From Periplaneta americana (Eukaryota; Arthropoda; Insecta; Blattodea; Blattidae): a stretch of 64,000 nucleotides of DNA. Location: NCBI RefSeq assembly GCF_040183065.1, contig NC_091132.1, forward strand, positions 92,706,106-92,770,105, read 5' to 3'. The notes under the pieces were generated by a model. That model did no database searches. It was given only the letters and a program-made list of their open reading frames with translations, and was not told the origin of the DNA. This document shows, one piece after another, positions 12,047-24,157 of the stretch; positions within the stretch are counted from its first letter, which is position 1, and every line of letters starts with the position of its first letter. The position numbers were made by a program, and so were the translations under genes.

Positions 12047-12637
12047 ATTCTCTCTCAACTGGAATAAAAAAATTAACTGTGAATAATGACTATAAAGATC
12101 GCGGAATAGAGATTCAAAATTAAGAAATATATCTCACATAGAAACAACACTAAGGAAAACACAAACTTTATAACAAATTCATGCGTTATTTCTTCACTAA
12201 ATGAGATATACCGGTACTATGCAGAGATATAGCCAGATTTTATTGTTCCAAATTACCATTGTAAAGTAATGTTTATTATTGCAAGTCTCCTACCTTTGAA
12301 ATGAATAATTTTAACTCATTAGTTCATTTAGGACATGGCGCTGACTTTAGCGTCCGAATATTATTCTATTTACTTATTTTCCTTCTAGATATTATTTGAT
12401 TCTGGTTGAAACATCTCTCAACTTAGGTTCATTTGGTATCTCCAGAGGAATGTGTAATTTAAAAGAAATTGGGAATTCATTATGATCGCAATTATTAAAA
12501 CACTTGTGAAACTTCTATTACAAGCAAACAGTACTGAGCTAGTTCATATACATACAAACAGTAATTTCGTAAAAATATTTTATTACAATTTTAGTCTAAC
12601 AGCTCGTATTAATTTTAAATGCGACTTCATTGAATAC
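12047..12637. other. AT-rich stretch, nothing recognised
   Basis: No element or gene supported. Confidence 0.4.
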
Positions 12638-13363
12638 TTAAGGGGTTAGGTACAGTTTACAACGGTAAAAGTTTTTGGAAATATTCTACTTTTTTTCTTC
12701 TCCATTACTGTATCTTGTACAATAATGAAAATTGGTGTGTGTGAAACACTGCCCTTCTGTTATAAGAAACAAATATTTTTATGATTAAAAAAACTCTTTT
12801 ACTGTATATATTTTTTACAAATACAAAATGGTTGCAATCCACTGTGCAGTGATGAAACGTTTCCCTCATAATTCATAAACTTGTTAACTTTTTCATGTTT
12901 TCTCTCTTATTTTATTACTGAAACTTATGTTTACAATATCATCCTCTTTCAACTACATTGCTTAATAAATATTATATTGTTTTATTTTGTGTTAGGAGAA
13001 AGTACTGATACTTGACCACTATTTAAATGAATTTATTTTTTATCAGAAAATCTATTAAAATTAAAGAAGTGATCTTGCACCATATTGTAGATATAACGTA
13101 CATAAATACACACAAAGAGTTCATCACAAAATGTAGAATAGTTTTTGAGTTATGTGGGAAATGCTTCATCAGCGCACAGTGAAATTAATTTTGAAAAAAA
13201 TTTAAATATTTATTTTTAAATAGTAAAAGTATGTTTTCATATAGCAGAAGGACAGTGTTTTACACATAATAATTTTCATCATTGTACAAGATACAGTAAT
13301 GGAGAAAAACATTGTTGAATATTTTCAAAATTTCACTATTGTAAGCTGTATCTAACCCCTTAA
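12638..13363. mobile_element. TTAA-flanked foldback element with >200-bp inverted arms
   Basis: TTAA at 12638-12641 and 13360-13363 brackets a body that starts GGGGTTAGGTACAG and ends with its imperfect reverse complement. The arms stay alignable for about 240 bases on the left (12642-12881) and 219 on the right (13141-13359). They include a shared block around CCATTACTGTATCTTGTACA and an inner CACTGTGC..TGATGAA block. There is no coding sequence. A TTAA duplication is what piggyBac-type transposases leave, so a piggyBac-like MITE is the best guess; TA-duplicating superfamilies remain possible. Confidence 0.78.
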
Positions 13364-14499
13364 ATGTCTGGGTCTTTAGTCTAATGATAATAGCAATTAA
13401 TAATACTAAATTAACATTCTTGCAATTATCATCATTTAGTATTACATAAAGATAAGAAAAACTATCCATTTTACACACACGATGACCAATGTAGAGCTCG
13501 GCACTACGCTCTGACCGTCTTTATTCCTCTGGAAGGCCCGTAACTGAATCTAATAGAGTGATGGGTGATTTCCGGGTTCTTTATGGAAATTTTTTCCACG
13601 AGGAAAATTCCGCCTCCACCCAGAACTGAAACAGAAATCTTCCAGTCCGTAGCCAGTTGCTCTGTCAACAGGGTTACCCGGCCGCAACAATCCAAAGTAA
13701 ATTGAGGAATGTATAATCTATTCTGCCAAAATGTGTCACTTTGCTAAAACAGTAATTTATAGAAAGATCAAGACTAAAAAAACCTTACAACTTCGATATG
13801 ACATGAAACCCAAACCAATATTTACGAAATTATTATTGGACAATAAATCATATATCTCTACAATCACAGTCACACATAGATTGTGGGGTTATTCTGAACA
13901 AATTATAATCTTTAAGATGTTAAGCAATAATTATTATCATTTTCTTTTGCAAATTTTGCATGTTAATAATGCTACATTCTTCAGTCTTATCACATTAACA
14001 ATGATAATTTAAGCAAATTTCCGGACATCACTTTTTTTAACACAACAACAAATGTAATCAGAGATGAAACCACAGGCTGGAATGAAGCTGAAAGCCGGCC
14101 AGTTGTGCCAAAGTCGACAACGCTCTACGTTCAAGTCTGTAACAGAAAGGAAACACAAATGATTAAACAATACACTGATTAGTTTGGGTATGGTTGATAT
14201 TCATTTATTATTATAAAACTTTTATGATTGTATGAGAAATTTCTTGCTGGTAATATAATGATTAAAAGATGGGAGTTTTCGAACATGGCAAGAATGAAAT
14301 TCAATAATGCATAATGTGATATGAAAATCGTAGCTGATTTGAATAGCTACTACAAATCAACAGCCGGGCACAATGTGTGTTAAACGAGTTCAAAGAGAAT
14401 TTTGGTGTGAGTATATGTGTGTAATGTACCTAAATACGATTTCATAATGTTATAGTTCTGTGTTAAAAAATATGCAATCCATTTCAATTTCTGGTGTGC
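13364..14499. other. Mixed stretch, no element resolved
   Basis: A moderately GC-rich patch at about 13490-13690 may be an old repeat, but I could not assign it. The rest is AT-rich. Confidence 0.35.
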
Positions 14500-15115
14500 C
14501 AACAGATTGCAGAAAATGATGGGTTCTTAAGCAAATGGTTATTTACAGATGAAGCTGTTTTTATGTCATTGGGAGAGTAAACACACAAAATTGCATATCC
14601 CCTTCTGGTTTTTAAGGTCAAGTCCAAATGTTAACGTATGATATGGAGTGATTCCCAATAAATTGTATGGACCATTCTTCTTTGCAGAAAAGACAATATG
14701 CTATGGATCTTACTTGGATATGTTGCAGTTGTTTCTGTTGCTACAACTCGAGGAAGACAACAATATGAACATTGTATTTCAGCAAGATGGTGCACTGCTC
14801 ATTGGGATTCGTCATTTTCAATCGTATGTGGTTTGATCGTTATGGATCAATTGCTTGGCCCCCAAACTCCCCAGATCTAACCCCTCCTGGCTTCTTCGTG
14901 TGGGGGGGGGGGTTGTTAAAGACACTGTCTATTCACAAGATTGCAGGAACATTGATAATCTAAGCAAAAACTTACTCAAGTTTTACAACAAATCACCCCT
15001 GTGATGTTACAACGAGCATGGGTTGAATTTCATTACTGTTATAAGTTGTCCAGAGAGCGCAATCGGGGTCATTTGTATAGTGCTGAGAAATCTCCCATCT
15101 TTCAATGCTGTATAC
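14500..15115 (+). pseudogene. Tc1/mariner-superfamily transposase, C-terminal half
   Basis: Blocks in order on the plus strand: LFTDEAVF (the 'FTDEA.F' motif with the second catalytic Asp), YGPFFFAE, FQQDGA, then WPPNSPDLTPPGFFVWGG (the 'WPPRSPDLTP.DFFLWG' signature carrying the third catalytic Asp), and an intact tail TPVMLQRAWVEFHY ... NRGHL. The blocks fall in different frames, and stops and a G-run indel at about 14904-14912 disrupt it. The N-terminal helix-turn-helix is not identifiable. This is a dead copy; terminal repeats were not found. Confidence 0.8.
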
Positions 15116-15207
15116 TCAAAGTTTCAACAAATAAAATTCAGCAGTAAATGTCTAACAGAGTTTTCATTAAGCAATAACCAAACGGGTTGTATATTATATG
15201 CTGTTGT

Positions 15208-15209
<2 letters not shown>

Positions 15210-15256
<47 letters not shown>
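15210..15256. repeat. 47-base poly(A) run
   Basis: Uninterrupted A from 15210 to 15256. It could be a retroposed tail, but I see no matching retroelement immediately upstream; the preceding sequence is a DNA-transposon relic. Confidence 0.95.
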
Positions 15257-15258
<2 letters not shown>

Positions 15259-15324
15259 GTCTAGCTATCAGTTGACGATAAATAACTTACACGAGATAAT
15301 GTAGTACAGTATATGATCGCTATA

Positions 15325-15611
15325 AGTTAAAACATATTTTTTTACTTGGTTATTTAACGACGCTGTTTCAACTACGAGGTTATTTAGCGTCGATGAGATT
15401 GGTGAAAGCGAGAGGATATTTGATGAGATGAGGCCGAGAATTCGCTATAGATTACCTGTAATGTGCCTTATGGTTTGGGGAAAACCTCGGAAAAAACCCA
15501 AACAGGTAATCAGCCCAAGCGGGAATCGAACCCGCGCCCGAACGCAACTCCGGATCGGCAGGCAAGCACCTTAGGCGACAGAGCTACGGCGGTGGCTGGA
15601 GTTAAAATATA
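15325..15611 (-). mobile_element. tRNA-derived SINE with ~12-bp target-site duplication
   Basis: On the minus strand the body 15599-15337 starts with a tRNA-like head. A GTAGCTCTGTCG A-box-like segment is followed by a clear B box GGTTCGATTCC near 15525. A roughly 150-base unique body and the 3' end AGCGTCGTTAAATAA then AACC follow. AGTTAAAACATA (15325-15336) and AGTTAAAATATA (15600-15611) flank it with one mismatch, as expected for a target-site duplication. The 15-base 3' motif is identical in the SINE at 24165-24395. RNA polymerase III transcription is inferred from the boxes. Confidence 0.85.
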
Positions 15612-15675
15612 CATAAGTCCATGAGTAATAAAGCAATATAATCGTTCATTAAATACTTTGATTAAGGATAATTAC

Positions 15676-16751
15676 TTGGATGGTTCAAAAATTATTGACT
15701 AAGTGTTTTACTCCAGAGTAATCATTTATTTAAACAAGATCAACACAGATTATGAAAGGTATTCCCTGCCAATGTCTATGCACCTTTATCATCGATATTT
15801 GGGGTAGTCACTGCTGGACAACTGCCTGATGGTCGTCGTTGGAGGTGAACTTCTTAACCCGCATGACCTCTTTTATTGTGTCGAATACTGCGTGGTCGCT
15901 AGGGGCAATATCTGGCGAGTATGATGGATGAGGCAGCACTGTGTGCTCCAGAGCATGGCGACTGCCATGTGGGCTTCCATTGTCATGTTTGAGAAGAACA
16001 TCGCATCCCGATTTTCCATGGCGGCGTTGCTGAATACGTCAGAAGTATATTGGTGCAGTGAACTGCAGTAGCGATCATTGTTGGTGATAGTATTACGAGG
16101 CAGCCAATCCAAAAGAAGGATTCCCTCCTCATACTAGGGCACAGTCGTTATTTGATTCTGGACGAATAGTCCCGACTGCCACTCTTTGCGACGAGGGCTC
16201 CTAGCTTGCTTCCACTTCAGTTGCTGGACGACCAGTGCTTTTGCATTTTGCATCACAGGCCTTGCCGCTTTTGAAGTCTGAAACATGGCTCGGCCACTTG
16301 GTGCTGCTTCCCCACAAACGGCTGCTAATCTCGTGTGAATGTGTGAAGCCGCCATTCCTTCCCTCCATAGAAACTACACTGTCCACCGTTGCTCATTACT
16401 GTTTCCATATTATCTTAGCGTTGTCCACGAATGCACCCCCCCCCCACACACACACACATACAGGCACGAAAGACGCAGTACTGATGTATCTGTGAGATGT
16501 AGCAACGTCATCTGGTAGCAATATGAGACTCTGTAATCTATTTTGAAATACACACCAGCGTGCATTTCAAACTGCTACTTTGCGGAGTTATTTTTTTAAA
16601 TTTATTTAGTACATTTATTTCCACGGCAGAGTTAAGGCCAAAAAACCTTCTCTTCCACTCAACCAGTATGAGAAAAATAGCAAATATAAAAATAGCAGAA
16701 ATAGAGGAACAATTTTGGGGGATGGGTAACAATAATTTTTGAACGACCTAA
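15676..16751 (-). pseudogene. mariner-like element with terminal inverted repeats, decayed transposase
   Basis: Read on the minus strand, the interior contains LPRNTITNNDRYCS and then a QHDN-like block (KHDNGSPH). A PHPSYSPDIAPSDH block follows, the mariner 'P.SPDLAPSD' motif that carries the last catalytic Asp. KFTSNDDHQAVVQQ comes near the end. Several frames are used, so it is inactive. The ends 15676-15697 and 16730-16751 share the inverted core GTTCAAAAATTATTG with some outer mismatches, close to the TTAGGT.. ends of mariner elements. The size (~1.08 kb) is near that of a full element, so it is a nearly complete but degraded copy. Confidence 0.75.
16436..16459. repeat. C-run followed by (CA)n
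   Basis: Ten Cs then about seven CA units, lying inside the mariner relic. Confidence 0.9.
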
Positions 16752-17160
16752 ATATTATCCAAGCAACTATTGCATGGATCCCTATGAATGAATCAATAGT
16801 GTTTCATTTACAATTTGAATAGACCAGAATACCTTTAGAGGAAAGAAAGTGAAGACATTATATACAGTATCACTCCTTCAAGGACTGGATGTGTATTCGG
16901 GTGTTTGCGTTGCATATCATAAGCTTGTCATGCTAACAAAAGATACGCTTTCAAAACCTCACACGGTAAATGTAGGAATGGATCAGAAAAGTTTCGGAGG
17001 TGGATGATGTAATTAATTTTATTATTGTTACTATTATTACATTTATTACTATTATTATCATTGTTTTCAAACAAGTACGTCATCAAAAGTGAAAGCCTAT
17101 TTTAGAAATAACGTATCTATAGCCTAAGTATAGGGGTTACAGTATGTAGTACTATTTGTA
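16752..17160. other. AT-rich stretch, nothing recognised
   Basis: Contains a short interrupted ATT tract near 17020-17060 and nothing else I can name. Confidence 0.4.
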
Positions 17161-18282
17161 ATATAAAGTGAGTCAAAAGTCAGGAACTATTGAAATAATG
17201 TGTTTCAGGTGCAGAAATTGTGCTGACGGAAGACGAGGGGGTTGAAATTACGCTGCTGGTTGGCAGTTGCAGTGCAAGAGATATTGCTACAGAATTAACT
17301 GTCGACATCCTGACAGACACCCAATCACCAATAGTGCAGTCGTGAAGTTACACTAACGCTTCAAGGTTACTGAATTGTGCATGATCGACATCCCTCAGGC
17401 AGACGGCAACAAATGAAGACATGTCAACTTCAATCAATTTTAGCTGCTGTTTCTGAGTCCAATGAAGAATATCAGGCGTCTGTCTCATGAACACATCAAT
17501 CAGAGAAGCATTGTTCGACTTCTGCACGAAGTAAAATGGTATCCATACAAACTGTGGATCCTACACACCTTAGTGAGAATGATCCCGATTGTCTCTAGGA
17601 ATGATCGAGAAGAACTAAGAAGTCGCAACGTGAATTCTGTAATCTGACGAGGTGTGCTTTTATGTGAACAGTGAAGTCAACACGCAGGACTGGCATCTTT
17701 GTGGTGACACCAATCCCAAATGGAGATGTGTCCAAAATGCAAGATGCTGATAAGATAATCGTGTAGTGTTGGATATGGGGTGGGAGGATCATTGTTCCAT
17801 CTTATTTTCTCGAAGAAGTACTAGCCTGTCTTAGAGGAGTGTGTCTTACCATCAGTTGTGATTGAGGACGGAGAGTTGCCTACAACGTTTCAACAGGATG
17901 ATGCCCTGCAGCGTTATGGATTAATTGTGTCAGTGGCTGGATGACCAGTTTCTGGGGAGGTGGATAGGTCGGCGAGGCTCGGATGAATGGTTCGCGATGA
18001 TGTTCCCTGGACATGATCTCCTACCAATTGTTTACTATCTTTGGGGTTACCTGAAGGGAATGGTTTGTTCCACCAAGATTCGTGACCTACACGAAATGCA
18101 AAGGAGGATACAGGAATATGCCACGCAAATATAGTCTGCCTTAATCTTCAGTGTCCTGAAAAACTGGGAGCATCGTTTGAAGATGTACCTTGCTGAAGAG
18201 TATCACCATATTAAGTAATCATAGACAATACAAGCTGAAGTGAATAACACTATGTTTTTCTTACTTTGGGTTCGCTTTATAT
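17161..18282 (+). pseudogene. Tc1/mariner-superfamily element, decayed transposase with eroded ends
   Basis: An N-terminal part in the frame 17462-17647 (HINQRSIVRLLHEVKWYPYK) resembles the 'T..R.L....W.PYK' linker of this transposase type. Later blocks are FQQDDALQRYG (from FQQDGA..HY) and YYLWGYLKGMVCSTKIRDL (from 'FFLWG.LK..VY'). The PRSPDLTP segment is scrambled. The ends (ATATAAAGTGAGTCAAAAGT at 17161 and its imperfect complement finishing at 18282) look like eroded terminal repeats. Stops and frameshifts are present throughout. Confidence 0.7.
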
Positions 18283-20477
18283 TTTATCTAACTGAATTAT
18301 GTCATATAAAAATTTAATTTTGATAAAACTGAGTACCTATCGATGATAAAATATCTATTTCTGTACGAATTTTACAAAGTAAAGTTATGCGGATTTAGTG
18401 GATTCATTAAGGCATCATTTACTTTCGTAAGCCACTATAACATTTTTTGCAATATTTAAGAGAGGAAGAAATAAGATATAAAATGAACATTGTATTGGAA
18501 GACCTATTTCTGCGACCACTCAAGAAAATACCGATGTCGTGCATGACATGACTTTTGACGATCAAACAATTATTGGCTCTAACTTATATTAGACACTGAA
18601 AATTTCATATATGAAAGCTCTTTCACATCGTGTATAAGAATATTTATATAAGAAAATTATTTTCAAAAGCATATATAAATATCTGAACTCTGATCAGAGA
18701 CCACTTCAAGTCGCTTTCGCATCGTTTTTGAAGGGGATTATTGTAACATTATATTTCGCATTGTAACTACTATGGGCGAAACATAGATCCGTCATTATTA
18801 TTCAGAAATAAAAGAACAATTATTAGTAGAGTCTAAACACTCCGGATCTCCCCTCCCAATGGAATTTTACGTTGAGATATCAGTATGAAATGTTCTTCAC
18901 CTTGTTTTTTAGGACAAAGACAGAATAATTATGACAGACTCTTAAAAAAATGTAAAATTGTGACAGAAGTGTATTATCCTTGATTTAACTACGTTCCAGG
19001 GGAAAATGTCGTAGTAAACGTAGCAGTAAAACTCCCAAAGTTGTAGACCTATTGTTCTTGCAAAATAATGCACCCGTTAAAAAATCCCTGATTGCATTGC
19101 GAAAATTCAATTGATTCACCAATCTCCGTATTTGCCACTTTTACCTTCTCGGACTATTAGCCCTACGTATTTATGAAAATAAAATTGAAAGAAGGAATGA
19201 AACTGTAAAAAGTATTGTAAAGACTGATTTTCAGACAACGATAAACCATTTCTTTAGGGTTAAATTACTTCATAACCATTGTAAAAAACCACATCGCATT
19301 AATGGTAAAGAAATAAAAATTTATTTTCATAATATTGTATTTTTTTCACGTTAGGCTAAAGTTATCATTACTGTCTCTTGAAAGTAAGAAAGGAGTAAGT
19401 AAAAATTAATGGACAATGCACTAGCTGTTATTTTTATGGAAGAAGGTCGATGTTCTAAACAGGATAATGAAATGAAAGTAAATAAGGAAACATTGGGCTT
19501 ATGTTTGTTACAGGTAAATGAAATAACGCTAATTTAGATGAAGGACCAAATATAGGAATTCTTGTCAGCTTTACATCCCTCTGTTCATTTCTTAGTGTAA
19601 ATATTATACGAAACGCGTCCAGGAAGTAAGCTTCCCTGTGGCCATTTACATGAAGAAAACACAATTTCATGCCAGCTATTTTTAACATGTTTCCGACCGG
19701 AATTGAGACATTTCTCATACAGTGGGATCAACACAGAGATACAGGCGGCAGGCTTCTACGATACAGGGGTACAAAAGTTGTTTTCTCCTGTTAAAAACTC
19801 GTCGACATAGTACAGGTACACGCCTCCATATTTCAGGCTATAACTCAGAAATCTCTATTGGCAGAGACACGAAACTTGCGTCACTGAAAGCAGAACGTTC
19901 ACTGAATACAATGTACTATCACTAATATTTTTAACTATTTTCGCAGCGACTAAAAAATACAAGACGTTACTTTTCAGCATAACCTTGTAAACATGGTCTA
20001 TTTTTAATAAAAGTCGTATACATTCCGTCTCTTTAATATGGCGTAAGTAGTGTTAAGAGGATTCTGTGGTTAAAAATGAACAAAAATTCTTCCCCGCTTC
20101 TCATTTCAGATATGCCTGCATAGCTTAATTTCGGAGGCGGCCATGTTCTACCGGATAAACATACAATCTTTCAATAATAATAATTTATGAAGCATTTACT
20201 ATCCACTGTATGGTTAAACAGTTATTAACGTAATTATGATATACCTACATAGAGAGAGAAGGTAAGAGCAATGAAGACTGTGATATAATCTTGAAGATGT
20301 GATATATGAGACAAGTTATTAAATGCCTTAGCAGTAGTTGAGAGAGCTACAATATTATTAATAAGTCTGACATACTTCAGAGGTAAAGTCAACCATGTAG
20401 TAATAGGGCTTATATTCGTATTTGTTGTGTCTGTGCTGGAAGTCACTACTTGTCATTCCTTGTGAAATATGATTGAT
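18283..20477. other. AT-rich stretch, nothing recognised
   Basis: Open frames at 19455-19718(-) and 19722-19925(+) have no recognisable domain. No repeat structure was resolved in about 2.2 kb. Confidence 0.4.
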
Positions 20478-21237
20478 TACCTTCTGTGAAACATGATTGA
20501 TTGGTTACTCATAGGACTTTCAGGACATTTCAATAGACTTTATAGATCTCTTGGATATGAAACAACAAGTTTTGATGGAGAAATCGTTGCAATAAGTGAA
20601 AGTCTCAGAAATCTTCTATGCCACATTAATAAATTTAAGAATTCAGTTATATTGTCAGACTCCAAAACAGCTATTCTATCAATAGTCTCTAAACACTCAC
20701 CATCTCACGCAGCAGAAATAACTAAAATGCTCTCTCAAGTAATATCACTCAATAAAAGAATTGTATTCCAATGGATACCATCCCATTGTGGAATCCTGGG
20801 AAACGAGAATGCTGATGCATTAGCAAAGAAGGGCAGCACTGCTACTTACAGACCTGTTACTAAATCTACGTATTACTCTGTGAAAAGATTTATTAAATCT
20901 ACATACTTGGACTTCAACAAACAAAATTTGATAACACAATCTCAAGGGATAAAATGGAAATCTCTGCATCGTAATCCACAGTTAATTCCCGATTTACCAC
21001 GAAATTCGTCTGTAGCTGCATTTAGATTGGCAACAAGCTATGATTGTTTGGCCAAACACCTGCATAGAATTGGAATATATCAGTCCCCTAACTGCCCATT
21101 GTGCAACTCAAACCAAGAAATGGATTCGGAACACCTCAAAATCTGTGTTTCAGTGGCTGACCATGATAATATCTTTGAAAAATATTGGAGTGCAAGAGGT
21201 CAAATGACTTTATTGTCAAACGCCTGGCATTAGAAAA
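20478..21237 (+). mobile_element. LINE family E, RNase H domain and Cys/His tail
   Basis: A frame of 246 codons (20493-21233) holds an RNase HI-like domain. DGEIVAI carries the second acidic residue, VILSDSKTA the catalytic Asp, and WIPSHCGILGNENADALAKK the conserved His and final acidic position. A spacer and a C-terminal finger CPLCN ... EHLKIC follow. This arrangement is the 3' end of I/Jockey-type LINEs that carry RNase H. The first catalytic Asp of RNase H falls upstream of the truncation. The frame is uninterrupted to the stop, so the copy is probably young or recently truncated. Just upstream, 20462-20507 has two imperfect copies of a TGTGAAAYATGATTGATT unit. Confidence 0.85.
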
Positions 21238-21988
21238 CAACAACATATTCTACATCAGTATAATATAAAACATTTTATTTACGTTTAACTCTGAATCTCC
21301 GACGTCTATTTCATTACTTGCAATTTTATTAGGACATCTCATTAGAGCAAGAGTAACTTATTTTAGTAGACTTCATTATTGTGTGAAATAATTGCGTAGG
21401 CACTATTGGAAACTGAATAGTTGGAACTGTGTGTCGCTTAAGTTGATATGTGATTTATTTCTGTAATATATTTAACAACTCTTCCGTAACGGAATGATGA
21501 AACATTACTCTTGAAAATTCTTCGTTATCGGAAACAAAACTTTACATCAGACTTGTCAAGGACATAGGGCAAGTTACGAACTTCTGTGTAACAAAGTGCA
21601 CTCTGCGAGCGCTGTGGTTTGAGTGGGCGTACGAGATAACATCAGTCAGGGGTGTACTGTACACAGGGAATACGTGTGTGTATCTAATGTTTATCCACTT
21701 AACTTTACGTGATTCGGGTTCCGCATATTGCAGATAGATGGCAGGAATGTGACCCATTTTTCTAGTTGTACACCACTTCGGTGGGCCACACTGTACATGA
21801 TGTGTATCTGTGGAGAATTATGTCATGTACTAGGGCATAGATGGGCATCGTGCCTCACTTGAGAAATAATGCCTCACAGAGCTCGCTCTGAGTGACATCA
21901 TCTTCACAGTCCCCGTTCCTCCCTCACGCAGCTCCTAGGCGTTGGCAGGTTCTATATCAGTTTCATAAGCAATATCAGTGGTGGCATA
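21238..21988. other. Unassigned sequence upstream of a BED pseudogene
   Basis: Moderately GC-rich from about 21590 to 21960. It may be the 5' flank of the transposon-derived gene fossil at 21989, but no motif proves it. Confidence 0.35.
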
Positions 21989-22212
21989 ATGGCATTATCA
22001 AAGCAGTGTGTACGCGTTAGAAAACGATTATTTCTTGAGAAATGGGAGGAAGAGTTTTTTTGCTGTTTAGAAGGGGAGAATATACGACGTATGTTATGCT
22101 CGAAAATCCTATTAGGCATTAATAAATTTAATATACAACGACATTATTCCTTATGCAATAAAGAACATGCTGAATTAGAAGGTAATACAAATTAAATGTT
22201 ATAACAGAATAA

Positions 22213-22264
<52 letters not shown>

Positions 22265-22920
22265 TTATTCTGTTATATTACTAGGCATATCTGAAAATAT
22301 AAAATGAATTGTAAATTACAAATTAAATGTCATTTTCGTCATGTTAATGAGATTTATAATTCTTTAAGTGTTGTTTATAAAAGTTTTCTTTATTTCTACA
22401 GTGAAAATGTAGTGTTTTGGTGTTATTAAACTAAATAAATTAGAAATGTAAACGGAGTTTAACCGCTAAAGTAATAAGTTGCAGCTTTTACTTCTTCCGA
22501 AGAAAATTCATGATCTTAACATTTTCATAGTATATTAAATACGACATTTTACCTTAAACACGCTGCATTAAAAGGTACGAGGAATTAAATGTTGTTTGTA
22601 CGTATTATTTCCAAAATAAATTTATAAAATAAATATCAAATGTGCGTAGAAAACGAAATATGATTTTCTGAAATTATTTTAGGTCGAGAACGTGCTAATC
22701 TATTAAATAATCTTAATAAACGCCAGAATATTCAAGAAAATAAACGTAGACAACGAGATGGAATATTATTGGCTAGTTGCGCATTTTCTCGCCTATGATA
22801 TAAATCAATTAAATGATGGAAAAATAGTAAAGAGGTTTATGATTAAAGCTGCCGAATTAATTTGCCAAATTGAATAAAAGTTTTCGAGTCTCTCGTGTTA
22901 ACGAAGGGCTTTCCTAATAA
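21989..22920 (+). pseudogene. hAT-like BED-finger transposon gene fossil with an intron
   Basis: Exon 1 (21989-22181) encodes WEEEFFCCLEGENIRRMLCS, then KILLGINKFNIQRHYSLCNK. The C-x2-C-like pair followed by spaced H residues fits a BED finger as in ZBED/GTF2IRD2-like hAT-derived proteins. The frame is open from ATG to a splice donor G|GTAATA at 22182. A 501-base intron ends in a T-rich acceptor TTATTTTAG at 22682. Exon 2 then continues in phase with GRERANLLNNLNKRQNIQEN, RRQRDGILLAS and, after a frame break, NDGKIVKRFMIKAAELICQ before a stop. Downstream DDE parts are missing. The family name is from recall of the motif order; the splice sites and phase agreement are seen directly. Confidence 0.65.
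22200..22277. repeat. 78-bp palindrome with (AT)n core
   Basis: TATAACAGAATAAG at the left is mirrored exactly as CTTATTCTGTTATA at the right, with pure TA alternation between. The whole is its own reverse complement and lies inside the intron of the BED pseudogene. Confidence 0.92.
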
Positions 22921-23114
22921 TTCGCCACTGACCGCCTTAGCGATTACGATAAGGTGACGCAGGTCACAGCAGTTTATATTTCCCATCCTACTCTGCAGTC
23001 TCCTCTCCTAGTAAACAAACTATTTCAGATCGAGTGCCTCACGTAACCGAAAATTGTGTCCATGTATGTACTAGGGTAAATGTGTGTGTTCGTGTAAGTG
23101 TAGTGTCTGGAATG

Positions 23115-23458
23115 AGTGATGATGATGGCGAGGAAGGGAGAAGGGGAAACCCGGTACCGGCACGTAGCCTACTCCAGTCGAATAGCACCAAGGGGGCCAC
23201 CAGGCTTAACGTCCCCGTCCGACGGACGAATCACTATCGACAGTGACATATGCCTTCTCTTTATATGCACTGCGGAGAGATTTGGGATTTAACCCAGGCA
23301 TATTGGTGCACAATTTAGTGATTACAAGTTGTGAACTCTCCTAGTCCCGAGGTAGAAATTTTACATGAAAATTTCTGATCCCGCCGGGAATCGAACCCGG
23401 GGCGACTAGTCTGGAGGCAGACACGCTACCACAGCTATCTCGCTAACTCGGCGGACTG
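23115..23458 (-). mobile_element. tRNA-derived SINE (third type)
   Basis: On the minus strand from about 23458 a tRNA-like head reads GTTAGCGAGATAGCTGTGGT (A-box region) and then GGGTTCGATTCCCGG (B box near 23391-23405). A ~250-base body rich in GC follows. Its end includes GGGGACGTTAAGCC and CCGGTACCGGGTT. The head is not a functional tRNA because the acceptor stem does not close. The 3' boundary is approximate. Confidence 0.72.
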
Positions 23459-24157
23459 GAATACGCTATTACAGTAATGAAAAGTTCATACTAGACTATA
23501 CATAGCCCTACTAGAATAATTTATTTAGGAAATGTATGTTTCGACAATCATGTTAAATTATATTTTTTGGAGATATACTTGGCAATAATTCTTAATAAAA
23601 ATTGTTTCACGTCATAATACAAATAATTTGAAACATTATTATATTGTGAATGACACACCCATTCACGAATAAATGCACAATAAGCTAAATCCTAACACCT
23701 TTTCAAAATTTTTCTACACTGAAAATTTTTTCTAAATAATACTAAGATAATTCAAATCTTTTTTTGTTTTTACACACATATATAGCTACAAACTTCTGAG
23801 TTTGCCCTTATTCCTGAATATTTCAACCTCCAACATGTTTGTGATGTTTTCTAGAAATAATTCTTCCCAAGTCAGTTTTTCTGTAAACTATCCTCATAAT
23901 GGACTCTATTTGAGAATCTTTCCAACGTGGTCTTCGTTTAGTTTGGTTGAGATTCATTTGTAAAAAAAACTCTTCGTACCTATAAGTGCTCCCAAATATT
24001 ACTTCTGGTGTAAACTTATGAGGGAGATGGAGTTTAAACAAACAAATAATAATCACAGTAAATCTTTTAACATAGCGTTATAACTTATAGTTAGATTTTC
24101 AATATGTTACTGAAATTTTTGACTACTCACAATTTCAATTTTTTTTTATAATCAATC
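23459..24157. other. AT-rich stretch, nothing recognised
   Basis: A 77-codon minus-strand frame at 23823-24056 shows no known domain. Confidence 0.4.

Noticed and set aside
15023..15304. Frame with a poly-Lys stretch
   Set aside because: It reads through the 47-base poly(A) run; the upstream part is an out-of-frame piece of a transposase relic.
19455..19925. Two adjacent frames, minus and plus, with mixed composition
   Set aside because: No domain, no splice context and no similarity to anything I recognise; not enough to call a gene.
23380..23458. Possible tRNA gene on the minus strand
   Set aside because: A and B boxes are present but the acceptor stem does not pair and a long SINE body follows.
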